Position numbers and translations under genes: made by a program. From Lingula anatina (Eukaryota > Brachiopoda > Lingulata > Lingulida > Lingulidae): 38,295 bases of DNA. Each line of letters starts with the position of its first letter. Within the stretch, counting starts at the first letter, position 1. Of the stretch, positions 10,585 through 19,432 are shown piece after piece. The stretch covers positions 307,557 to 345,851 of the forward strand of contig NW_019775456.1 in NCBI RefSeq assembly GCF_001039355.2, read 5' to 3'. The notes below the pieces were generated by a model, which saw nothing but the letters and a program-made list of their open reading frames with translations, made no database searches and was not told the DNA's origin.

Positions 10585-12120
10585 GACCAGCCCCGCCAAG
10601 CCTTTTGATTTATTTTCCAGAGGTTCAACATTTATTACACAATACCGTTTTGCACATTTTGCTTTCACCACCACAATGTACTTTTTGATACAGCATAACT
10701 CATAAACTGTATGGAAATTTAAAAAAACCTAGACCATGTTCAGTGTTGGGCTTGACATGCTCTACAAAATGCAAAAAAGAATAGGTCTCTAGCATTAACG
10801 GTTCCTGAGTTAGAAACAGTTTTCAGTTTTGGTATCTTATGGCTTTTGCTCCCCTGAAAATGCACCGATTGACCCCAAACTCAGGGAGATGAAAGATGAC
10901 CCGAATGGTAACACCTGCCAATAATATCATAGGTTAGGTCTGTGTAGTTTCTGAATTTCAGCGCAAATAATTTTTTTTGTAAAAAAATTCGTTTTTTTTT
11001 ATTTTGGGCCGTGTGACCTTGAAATAAAGGTCAAAGGTTAAATCCAAGGGCACATTTGGAATCTCTACATATGACTTTCGGTCAAGCTTCTGTAGTAATT
11101 TTTCCCATAATTCCTTCAGTATGGGAGATATTCAGCATTGAATTTTCAAAAATTTTGACAGGGGTGCATTTCAGCGAGCGTTATGACCAGGCCAATGAGG
11201 TTATATGTGACCTTAATCGAAAAGAGATGGGGACAGGGGTCCTTGCAGTCTAGGAGGAGAAGCGGTAACGGTGACTTGTATCCGGCGCCAGAACGCGGAG
11301 CCGGACGAGACGGGTCGGGTCGGGACTAACTATGACCAGCCCCGCCAAGCCTTATGTTTTATTTTCCAGAGGTTCAAAATTTATTACACAATACCGTTTT
11401 GCACATTTTGCTTTCACCACCACAATGTACTTTTTAATACAGCATAACACGAAAATCGTATGGAATACAAAAAACAAAAAAACAAAAAAAAAAAAAACGT
11501 AGACCACCTTCAGTGTTGGGCTTTACATGCTCTACAAAATGCAAAAAAGAATGGGTCTCTAGCATTAACGTTTCCAGAATTAGAGACAGTTTTCAGTTTC
11601 AGTATCTTATGGCCGCTACTCCCGTGAAAATGCACCGATTGATCCCAAATTCACGGAGATGAAAGATGACCTGAATGGGTAACACTTTTCAATAATATTA
11701 TTGGTTAAGTCTGTGTAGTGTCTGAATAACAGCGCAAATAATTTTTTTTCGTAAATTTTGGCCCAGCGCAAATAATTTTATTTCGTAAATTTTGGCCCGT
11801 TTTACCTTGAAATAAAGGTTAAAGGTCAAATCCAAGAGCATATTTGAAATCTCCACATATGACCGTCTGTAGAAATTTTTCCATAATTCCTTCTGTAGGG
11901 TAGCTAATTAGCATTTAATTTTGCCATATTTGGACAAGGGTGCATTGCAATGAGTGTCACACCTACACCCCCACACCGACAAAGCCCAAATTTTATGTGG
12001 AACGAGTTGAGATTATAGGTGACCTAAATCCAAGAGATGGGTACGGAGGCCCTTACCGTCGAGGAGGAGCGGTAACGGTAACATGGCGGCGGAGCCGGCG
12101 GAACGATCCGGACGGGACTA
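10585..12120 (+). repeat. Two tandem copies of a 749-787 base unit
   Basis: The unit starting GACCAGCCCCGCCAAGCC at 10585 restarts at 11334. Both copies contain the ACACAATACCGTTTTGCAC block, TGCACCGATTGA(C/T)CCCAAA, an AGGTCA-type pair, and a GC-rich end with GCGGTAACGGT and GGGACTAA. A 115-codon open frame in the second copy (11940-12287) is not maintained in the first, so I do not call it a gene. Confidence 0.75.
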
Positions 12121-13027
12121 AAACCATGTGTACCGCCAGCGCCAACGCTGGTGGTACAAATACACAAGCTGGAGGGGCGGCCAGCGTAGGAAGGGATTTA
12201 AAAAATCCAAGTCATCCAAATAACACCACGGACAGACGTACAACAGTAATAGAGACAGAAGACAATATACAAGAACTCGGGGATTGAAAGAGGCTCTTGC
12301 ATCTCGATGCACGAGACCTCGTAACTTTCCCGCAACGGCTCCGCCGATGCAAATTTATACTACAGGATGGAAGGCATAAGTCTGGCAATACAGCATATTC
12401 TATCTCAACGCGCTCACTATGTATAATCATACAAGTATCAGTGGAAAACGATCTCCAAGGGAATGGAAAGGACCTAGAAAAATGGAATAAAAAAACTGGC
12501 ATAGCACTGCACCACCCAGGGCGAGAATCCCCAAGACACCAGCAGCCGGCCCTCCAGGAAACAACGGGAATCCCTGCCACAACGAAGTCATCAGAGCAAA
12601 AACTTACCTGAAAGGCTGCTCTGCCTGGGCAGACCACATGCTCAAACAACTCGGCAACAACGCCCACCATGTGAGATGCCGTTTAGACTTCAGGGGATGC
12701 CCTGATGACGACATCCTTCTGGCAGCAATAATCACCATGCAGGACAAGGCTGCAACGGAGCTTAAATCCTTAAATCGTAGACAAAGCTAAGGAAAGCTTA
12801 GCAAAGGCAGAAGAAAGAGAATCCAGAGCGGAAGAGCACTTCAACACCCACGGCGTATACTACTAATACACGCCAGAAAACCAACCCTCAGCATCAACGA
12901 CAGTCAACAACCAGATCATGGAGCAAATGAGACTCCTCATCCTCGCCATGAAAGTCAAGAAGAAGAGCCGCATGCTAGTCAGCAAAGTGAAACGAAGACT
13001 AACCTCGGTCAAGAAAGCTACACTGTA
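12120..13027 (+). pseudogene. Decayed coding remnant, unidentified
   Basis: This GC-richer stretch reads as protein with stops and at least one frameshift. The first part is very basic and aromatic (YRQRQRWWYKYTSWRGGQR). A middle block reads KTYLKGCSAWADHMLKQLG, followed by DDDILLAAIITMQDKAA. After a frame shift near 12775 comes an acidic-basic helical block (AKAEERESRAEEHFNTHG), and then a lysine- and arginine-rich tail ending with a stop near 13027. Stops fall near 12220, 12379 and 12487 and between the last blocks. Composition differs from the AT-rich flanks. I do not recognise the family. A mobile-element structural protein or an old viral insertion are both possible, and neither is shown. 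Amino-acid patterning across about 900 bases argues against chance. Confidence 0.4.
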
Positions 13028-13119
13028 AAATACAAGCCACTGCTTCTCCGTCCTCAAAAAAAACGTCCCTTTTCAGGGCCAACCAACTCTACCAGGAAAT
13101 GCTTAACCTTCAAATAGAA

Positions 13120-13375
13120 CGCAATAAATCACACCGCAAATATAAGGCGAGATGCCTTCCCCACACTAATTTATAATCCATAAAGGAAAAAAGTCATTCT
13201 GGAAATAAAGAAAGATGCCCCAATTCCACATAGACCAAATTTTAAACGCATAGGGGGCATAGTCAGTTTTTAAGACACACACACATCGCAAATACATTGT
13301 ACAAGGCGAGATGCCTTCTCCACTTTATTTATAAGCAATAAGGAAAAAACCTTCCAAAAATAAAAAAAGGTGTCC
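13120..13375 (+). repeat. Two direct repeat units each with an AAGGC hairpin
   Basis: About 13130-13220 and 13286-13375 are diverged copies: CGCAAATA...AAGGCGAGATGCCTTC, then CCAC, then TTATAA and GGAAAAAA. Each unit carries AAGGC-GAGAT-GCCTT (13144-13158 and 13303-13317). Function unknown. Confidence 0.65.
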
Positions 13376-13717
13376 GAAACCTATATAGACCAACTAAGCA
13401 AATGAAAGCTCAGTGTTAAGACGCATATATGCACAGCATTACAATACTGATAACCTTGCCAGAAATGTAACCAAACAAACTACATCTAAACAGATAGGAT
13501 CAATATGCACCACGAGAACAGCCAATCAAAACTCATAACTAAACAACCAATCAGATCTCGGCCTCTTTCTCGCATATGACACAGTTTCGACATATCCTCA
13601 GTAGACCTCCGACTCTTGAGCCATTCACACGCTTAGTTCATACCGTCCAGCTCGTATCCCTTTTGTTGTGGAGGAGCAGCATCTTGGACTGAACGGTGTT
13701 TCTGGATACCCATCCTA
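13376..13717. other. No gene seen
   Basis: No exon, terminal repeat or RNA gene recognised between the hairpin repeat units and the hairpin cluster. Confidence 0.45.
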
Positions 13718-14109
13718 CTTGACACAAGCGAGACACTTGTGATCAAGCATGATACTATAAAGCCGAGATGGCTCGTATCATTCACAATGGCGCGACACCA
13801 TTGATGAAAACTCACTAAACAAAGGCGAGACACCTTTGCTTACCAACCCCCTACGTCCCTGAATTTTTTCTTTTTTCATCTCGGACTCTGCAGCTGATGA
13901 AGGTCACTTGTTGACCGAAAAGCGCTTTCTGCAACCAGTCCACCCTCCCCCTTCCCTCGACAGGCGAGGCGCCTTTATCGTGCCAATCACGAAATGCCCT
14001 TTTTTGGGCACCCTATGTAGATCGGTATCTATAAATCTCATACTATGTAGGTGAGGCACCTACCTTCCTATCAGAGACGGTCTTTCCTCAAAATAAAGGC
14101 GAGGAGCCT
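13718..14109 (+). repeat. Cluster of seven hairpins with variable stems
   Basis: Hairpins occur at 13718-13747 (CTTGA+CACAAG / CTTGTG+TCAAG), 13749-13781 (AGCC/GGCT inside ATGATAC/GTATCAT), 13785-13803 (CAATGG/CCATTG), 13820-13838 (CAAAGG/CCTTTG), 13962-13974 (AGGC/GCCT), 14047-14063 (GTAGG/CCTAC) and 14097-14109 (AGGC/GCCT). The apex is CGAGACA or a close variant (CGCGACA, CGAGATG, CGAGGCG, TGAGGCA, CGAGGAG). A hammerhead-like motif sits in the middle. Confidence 0.65.
13889..13935 (+). ncRNA. Hammerhead-ribozyme-like motif, copy 1
   Basis: Elements in order are TGCAG (stem I, 13889-13893), CTGATGA (conserved core, 13894-13900), an extra A, GGTCA-CTTGT-TGACC (stem II, 13902-13916), GAAA (13917-13920), a palindromic AAGCGCTT helix III segment, and CTGCA (stem I partner, 13931-13935 approximately). 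This order is that of a type I hammerhead with a minimal helix III, as known from retrozymes and Penelope-like elements. The extra A after CTGATGA departs from the consensus and could reduce activity. The palindromic helix III would favour a double-hammerhead dimer. Self-cleavage is inferred, not shown. Confidence 0.55.
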
Positions 14110-14648
14110 AATACACTCTAAAACTCGCTCTCAACTCTGCAAGGGGCGCTGTCAAAATACACGTCCTCAGAAGCCCAGCTCTGAATCGTGTTATTTTGGT
14201 AAAGTGGAATCTAACTAGGGCATGAGTCGACCACCCCCAACTCTCTTAGAGTAATGACACATATTGGTTAGAAGGTATAGAAACTAGAGTAGTATGTAAC
14301 ACTAAGTTTATTATAGACGGGGATAGGGATGGGTGGGAAAATTGCTTAAACAGGCAGTAACTTACCCTTGACTTGTGCTGATCAGTCTAACACTGTCTGG
14401 GATCTGCGTTCGCGTAGTGTTCGTTCGTGCACGTGCGTGTAGCTCGGCTGCAATCTGACGAATGTCTTCTGAGAGCGTTGGTAGTGTCGATATCCTCTCT
14501 GAAAATTCTGCTCAAGTGGTTCAGACTCGTGGCGCGATTGGATAATTGTGTCGGTAGGTTAAATGTACAGGGGGTATGTTATTAACAGAGGCTGCTGTAG
14601 GAAGAGACTCGGATTTAATCTTATCTTGTTAAAGCAGCTTTGGGCAAG
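14110..14648. other. No gene seen
   Basis: Unique-looking sequence between the hairpin cluster and the large foldback element. No exon or repeat terminus recognised. Confidence 0.45.
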
Positions 14649-16353
14649 CTATAAAGGGTACCGGAGAAGATCAGCATTGGTCACAATTGTGCCGGAAGTG
14701 ACGTGTAGTGGTGTAAGACGTAAAGCTGAGTGGTCATTTTTAGCTGGAGGTGAATTGGAATGAAGACGTGGGCTAGGAGAAAAAAGCAGTTATTCTAACA
14801 ACACATTTTATCTTTTTTGCATTTGGGGCAGAGAATACTTGTAGAAACAATAGGCACATGATATGAAAACGTGTCACGGAACTTGAAGGTGCAAAACCAT
14901 GGTCAATTTGCAGACAATTTGTTTTGAAATACATGCTGCATCGACCGCCAGCGCGACAAAGAGCGTAAAGGAAAAAGAATTCCCGGGAGGCTATAAATCG
15001 TTGTCATGTGGAATTTTGGTGTTTATATAATCTGATGTGTCCATATCTAAGTATTTTTACGGTGTTATTGGATGGGCTGTAATTATAACGATGTTTTAGG
15101 GTCTTTGAAGGACCTTGTGAAAACCAGGAAGTAGTTCGTAACTGACAACTGAGTCGTAGCGATCCACAACTACTGTCCAAAGATGTATCTATTTTTAAAT
15201 ATTTTGACGAATTTTTTTTTTCTTTATATGTCCATCTGACATGAAATTCCACACATATGATCACATTATTACGCCTTTTACACCGGGGTAGCCACTAATC
15301 AGTGACAAATGCTAAGACAAAGGTGACATTTTGACAGCCTCTTATCTGAGCTAAAAATCACTAGCAAAAGAGACTGGCAATCAATTTCCTCAGGCTGTAA
15401 GTCAATAGCCTTGAGAAACTAGTCATGTTATACATGTATCTTATCTACCTGTCAGAATCGCTTTTCCAACTGAGTATTGCAGAATAAGGTCAATTATTAG
15501 TAACTTAGAGCTAGTCTTAATTACCTGTTCTCTTTTCATCTTTTTGGGAAGATCTTGTAAGATGCCATTAAATGCCCGTCGCGTACTTGTGATTAGTGCC
15601 TACCCTGGTGTAAAAGGTGTATTAGTCAGGGGCGGATTTAGGCCGTCTTCTGGGTCTTCCGGAAGACGGTCAGATTTTCAAATTTAATTTGACGGGTATT
15701 TAATTTTTTCTGTCCGACCCTGTATTAGTGTGATCATATGTGTGGAATTTCATGTCAGATGGACATATAAAGATCTAACAATTCGTCACATTATTAAAAA
15801 AAGATAAATCTTTGCACAGCAGTCGTAGATCGGAAAGATTTAGTTGTTAGTTACGAACTACTTCCTGGCTTTCACAAGGTCCTTCAAGAACTCTAAAACA
15901 TCATTATAATTGCAGCACATACCATAAACACCCAAAAATACTTAGATATGGACATATCAGATTATATAAATTTCAAAATTCTAAATGACAACGATTTATA
16001 GCCTCCCGGGAATTCCTTTCCCTTTACGCTCTTTGTCGCGCTGGCGGTCGATGCAGCATGTATTTGCAGACAATTTGTTTTGAAAACCATGGTTGATTTG
16101 CACCTTCAAGTTCCATGTCACGTTTTCATATCATGTGCCTATCATTTCTACAAGTATTCTCTGCCCAAAATGTGTAAAGAAGAAATGTCATCTTACCATG
16201 TTGTTTGAAAAACTGCTTTTTTCTCTGAGTTCATGTCTTCTCTCCCGTTCACCTCCAGTTAAAAATGACCACTCAGTTTTACGTCTTACACCACTACACG
16301 TCACTTCCGGCACAATTCTGACCAATGCTGATCTTCTCCGGTACCCTTTATAG
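14649..16353. mobile_element. Large foldback element, 1.7 kb
   Basis: Left arm 14649-15301 and right arm about 15589-16353 are inverse copies. The outer end CTATAAAGGGTACCGG returns as CCGGTACCCTTTATAG, and ACGTGTAGTGGTGTAAGACG and CTCCCGGGAATTC are mirrored. The right arm is longer because it carries a 96-base hAT-type insertion (15627-15722). The unpaired centre (15302-15588) has no gene, and no transposase is visible. Confidence 0.85.
15627..15722 (+). mobile_element. Short hAT-type element nested in the foldback arm
   Basis: Starts CAGGGGCGGA and ends with the inverse TCCGACCCTG. TATTAGT flanks both sides (15620-15626, 15723-15729), a 7-8 base target duplication as for hAT elements. The matching site in the other foldback arm lacks the insertion. 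A related copy lies at 27172-27263. Confidence 0.75.
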
Positions 16354-16367
16354 ACTAATCTTTATAA

Positions 16368-16656
16368 ACGAGAGGAGTCAAGGAAGGACGTTTGGGCAGA
16401 CACATGCACAGTCGCCAATAGTGTTGCAGTCCTTACGATTGGACTGCTTAGATTGCACTGGGAGTATCGGGGTTAATAAGAACAATAGCATTTGTGTTAT
16501 GGAAGTGGTGGGGTCGGCTTGTTAAAGGATAATCAGACTCGGATATCGATTTGATGATCACAATCACTAAGATATCTTAGAGAGTATGAACGAGAGGAGT
16601 CAAGGAAGGACGTTTGGGCAGACACGCAGTCGCCAATAGTGTTGCAGTCCTTACGA
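16368..16656 (+). repeat. Short direct repeat inside the right-hand region
   Basis: ACGAGAGGAGTCAAGGAAGG through CAGTCCTTACGA occurs at 16368-16438 and again at 16590-16656. The second is part of the 0.5-kb inverted arm; the first is an extra partial copy just inside the arm. This suggests a local rearrangement at the arm's inner end. Confidence 0.75.
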
Positions 16657-16948
16657 CATCAAACGTATCGGAGCGACATCAAAGTATCGAAGTCTAATGA
16701 AACTTTAACGAGCTCTCCCCACCATCGTCTAGCTCCTTGCTGGGTGAGACAGAGAAGGTGGAGAGGAAGCTGATAGAGTCTGTAGATCGACGAACGACTG
16801 TAAGGCCGACGCTCAGGCCGCCTCTAACCTGCATAATAAACGATCAGAATAACCATTTCGGTTTTGTTTTGAGTCCGTCTCCGGCAAAGGCGCACGACAC
16901 CAAAGCCTTACGAACCTCACAAGCAATACAAACACAACAGCCTGAGGT
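16448..16948. repeat. Right arm of the 0.5-kb inverted repeat
   Basis: Inverse of 5481-5985, ending CAACAGCCTGAGGT followed by TTATA (16949-16953). Immediately outside is a LINE fragment, whereas outside the left arm is a Tc1 fragment, so the flanks do not match. Confidence 0.8.
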
Positions 16949-16956
16949 TTATATCG

Positions 16957-17466
16957 TGGTCCCCAGCCCATTACTTGGAATTAAAAGTCCCTTTTACACA
17001 TAAAATAATTCTAGCCAAAATGAGGGTCAGTGACCACGAGTTAGAAATTGAAAGAGGCAGATATACCCACCCCAAAACAAAAATTGAGGACAGAAAGTGT
17101 CCTCACTGTAATGCAGTGGAAGATGAAGTTCACTTTTTTCTTGAGTGTACTACTTGTAAACTAGATAGAGAAACATTATTTGCTGCCTTACCACAGGTAA
17201 ATGTGCAGGGTCTAGCAGACGATACACAATCCGCCCTATTGAATGTGTCAAATGAGAGAGGTGTGTCCGCACTTATAAAGTTTATAAACAGTGCTATGAG
17301 AAAACGGAAGCTATCCAAAATGAGTTGACACCTGGTATTATACTTTAACTTTATTATTACTATGTACATGTATTTAAACTTAAGTATATAATAATTAGTA
17401 GTGTAGTGATCGAGCCTTTAAATGTACACTCATTTCATGTGCTCAATAAATTGTTATTATTATTAC
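16957..17466 (+). mobile_element. 3' end of a non-LTR retrotransposon (LINE)
   Basis: The frame from about 16975 to the stop at 17326-17328 resembles the C-terminal end of a LINE reverse-transcriptase ORF. It has KMRVSDHELEIERGRY, followed by a zinc-binding CPHC...HFFLEC motif (C-x2-C...H-x4-C) like the zf-RVT region, then a charged tail ending KMS. A 3' untranslated stretch follows, with AATAAA near 17446 and a short TTATTATTATTA tail at about 17455-17466, as in CR1/RTE-like elements. The reverse-transcriptase core is missing, so the copy is 5'-truncated and cannot move. The frame itself is intact over about 117 codons, which suggests a fairly young copy. Subfamily is not determined. Confidence 0.75.
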
Positions 17467-17468
17467 AG

Positions 17469-17539
17469 CCGTCGCTGTATATGGCCTTCTGTTAACAGTG
17501 GTTTCCGTACTGGTCTTCGTGCAAATTAACCAGCTTACA
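17469..17539 (+). CDS. Candidate small exon encoding a hydrophobic segment
   Basis: A 71-base segment sits between a candidate acceptor (ATTATTACAG) and a weak donor (ACA then GTAATC). Entered in phase 1 it reads AVAVYGLLLTVVSVLVFVQ and then INQLT, a second hydrophobic helix, with no stop. It exactly bridges the phase-1 end of 3310-3427 and the phase-0 start of 21320-22357. It lies directly between the LINE tail and a Harbinger-type short element, and the LINE tail would supply the T-rich acceptor tract. Support is frame continuity, hydrophobicity and coding-like composition only. Confidence 0.35.
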
Positions 17540-17550
17540 GTAATCTCTTA

Positions 17551-17764
17551 CACCCCATTTCCATAGATTAGATCGACCTTTTTTAGATCGACCTAACTCC
17601 CTGGGGGTTCACGCTAAATAGCTGTCAGCCGGGCGGACACGAAATTAATTACCCCCTTACAGCTTGTAGTAGGCAGGACGGACATATAAGTCGGATTATC
17701 TGAAAGTAAGCTAGTGAGACCCCCCGCGGGGATAGATCGATCTAAAATCTATGGGAATAGAGCC
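17551..17764 (+). mobile_element. Harbinger-type short element, family A
   Basis: 214 bases with the family landmarks, flanked by TTA (17548-17550, 17765-17767). Same length as the copy at 7365-7578, which suggests 214 is a full-length subfamily size. Confidence 0.75.
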
Positions 17765-17836
17765 TTAGTTTTATGTTATCCGATAAAATAACTGTTCGTA
17801 GCCGTGTACAGTGTACTACTTTTAGCTTGCGTGTTG

Positions 17837-18117
17837 TGAGGTGTCTCACCTCAGCGTGGTGTGGAAAGAGGCGTCTCAACTCTGTATGATTTTGACCAAA
17901 AAAGAGAATGGTTGTACGGGTGACGGACAGCCTAGTTGGGGGAGGGGGTGGACTGGTTGCAGAAAGCGCTTTTCGGTCAACAAGTGACCTTCATCAGCTG
18001 CAGAGCACGAGTGATAGGGGTGTGTGAAGGGGGTAGTTAGTGGTCAGTGCTGTGTTCAAAACAGTGGTTTTCACAGGTGGGAAAAACCAATTTCTCATCA
18101 ATGGTGTCTCGCCTTTG
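17837..18117 (-). repeat. GAGACA-type hairpins around the second hammerhead motif
   Basis: On the minus strand: TGAGG-TGAGACA-CCTCA (17837-17853), a weak AGAG/CTCT relative (17867-17883), and CAAAGG-CGAGACA-CCATTG with one mismatch (18099-18117). The last looks like a fusion of the 13820 and 13785 hairpins, and GATGA follows it just as it does the 13785 hairpin. Confidence 0.55.
17958..18002 (-). ncRNA. Hammerhead-ribozyme-like motif, copy 2
   Basis: Minus-strand copy identical in its core to 13889-13935: TGCAG (complement of 17998-18002), CTGATGA (17991-17997), extra A, GGTCA/TGACC stem II, GAAA (17971-17974), AAGCGCTT, CTGCA (17958-17962). Sequences immediately outside diverge from copy 1, whereas the motif is conserved. 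This is what selection or recent spread of the motif would give. Confidence 0.55.
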
Positions 18118-18516
18118 TAAGTGTGCGTCTGCTTGGGCAGATTGAAAGTGGCTAACTCCATTCGTACATTACTTTCCATTCAGAAACGATGTAAGAGCTT
18201 GATCAGGAAAATCCAAAAGCAGACTTGAATTACCTTTAAATTCGTTCATAAATTTCACCTCAACCCCAACCACCACCCCCATTTAAGAAAATGTTTCCTC
18301 GAGTTTGCTCCTGTTACCGCGTGTTAATTTTTTTCTATCATTATTTTTTTAGCTTAATTTAACATTTATTCTTGGGAGACAGATGAGTAATGTATTGATA
18401 GAGGTATAAATTTAACCATCGTTGCTGCACGCAGTACATGTATGTATTCTTTATCTAGATTCAAATCGTGCCAGCTTGACTTTCTGACATTTATTTTGAT
18501 ATTTGTTTTGATGAAC
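18118..18516. other. No gene seen
   Basis: AT-rich sequence without recognised exons or repeat ends. Confidence 0.45.
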
Positions 18517-19432
18517 AGCTTCAGGCCTACCCAACTACCAGACTCGGCACCTAAGGATCCAGAATAAACCGGTATATCAGACCACACTAACCGTTTTCAA
18601 GGTGTGTGTCAGATCGCATTACAGAGTATCATACCCCATCACAAATTTTGTGAGCCTACCTGTCATCCGGGTATCGCGCCTCGTTTTCGTCAAGTAGGGG
18701 TCGTATGAATACAACAACATGGAAATCGGCAATCCTCGGCTCATTCCGCAAGCTCCATACTATTGTCGAGTGCGGAGACATCGGAGTATAGTTCCGAGTG
18801 ACAACATGGCGACAGACGACTCACGGAATCTCGTCCAGAAAATATTTAACCCCCGACAGAATATGCTTCCGCTATCAAAATTAGGTCTACTTTTCTAAAT
18901 GAATATATAAGTTTGCAAGTTCTTATTTACAAAACATCATTGGCTATGTTCGAACCTAAATTTTATGTTAAAAATTGCGGTATTGTCAGATTTTTTAGCA
19001 TAAACAGGGAAAATTGCAGCAGCGCATGAATCTAGATGAGATGCACTACTTTCCAACCCCGCTTTAGACCACGGTGGAAGTGAAGAACAAAAGATTCAGA
19101 CGTGGTGTAACTCGCATAACCGCACGTCTCGCATGAATGCGTTATAACCCGCTAATGGACCCGTGGTCTAAATAAGATAGATCCCTCGTCAGCGAGGGTT
19201 ATGTAACCCACTCGTGCTTCGCACTCGTGTATGCCACATAACCCTCGCTGACTCGGGGTCTATCTATTACTAGGATCATCGCTATCACATCGCGCACCAG
19301 GCAAAATCGGTGTGGTGGCTGATACTCGGTAGTGCGATCTGACACACACCTTGAAAACGGGTAGTGTGGTTTGATATACCGGTTTATTCTGGATCCGTAG
19401 GTGCCGAGTCTGGTAGTTGGTTAGGCCTGAGC
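18517..19432. repeat. Large inverted repeat, about 130-base arms
   Basis: Left arm about 18517-18645 and right arm about 19300-19432 are inverse copies sharing AGGCCTAACCAACTACCAG-like sequence, ACTCGGCACCTA, GGATCCAGAATAAACCGGTA and TTTTCAAGGTGTGTGTCAGA. The spacer includes the hairpin at 19175-19265. No coding sequence. Confidence 0.75.
19175..19265. repeat. Long hairpin with 30-base arms
   Basis: AGATAGATCC...CAGCGAGGGTTATGT is mirrored by ACATAACCCTCGCTG...GGGTCTATCT with only a few mismatches and a loop of about 31 bases. Confidence 0.75.

Noticed and set aside
11940-12287. 115-codon open frame ending the second 750-base repeat
   Set aside because: The first repeat copy does not keep the frame, so it is not under coding constraint as far as two copies can tell.
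12212-12670. 152-codon minus-strand open frame
   Set aside because: It is the antisense shadow of the decayed + strand coding remnant, whose amino-acid patterning is more protein-like.
13144-14109. Hairpin units as a CRISPR array
   Set aside because: Stems differ between units, spacing is irregular, repeats are not identical, and the genome is eukaryotic.
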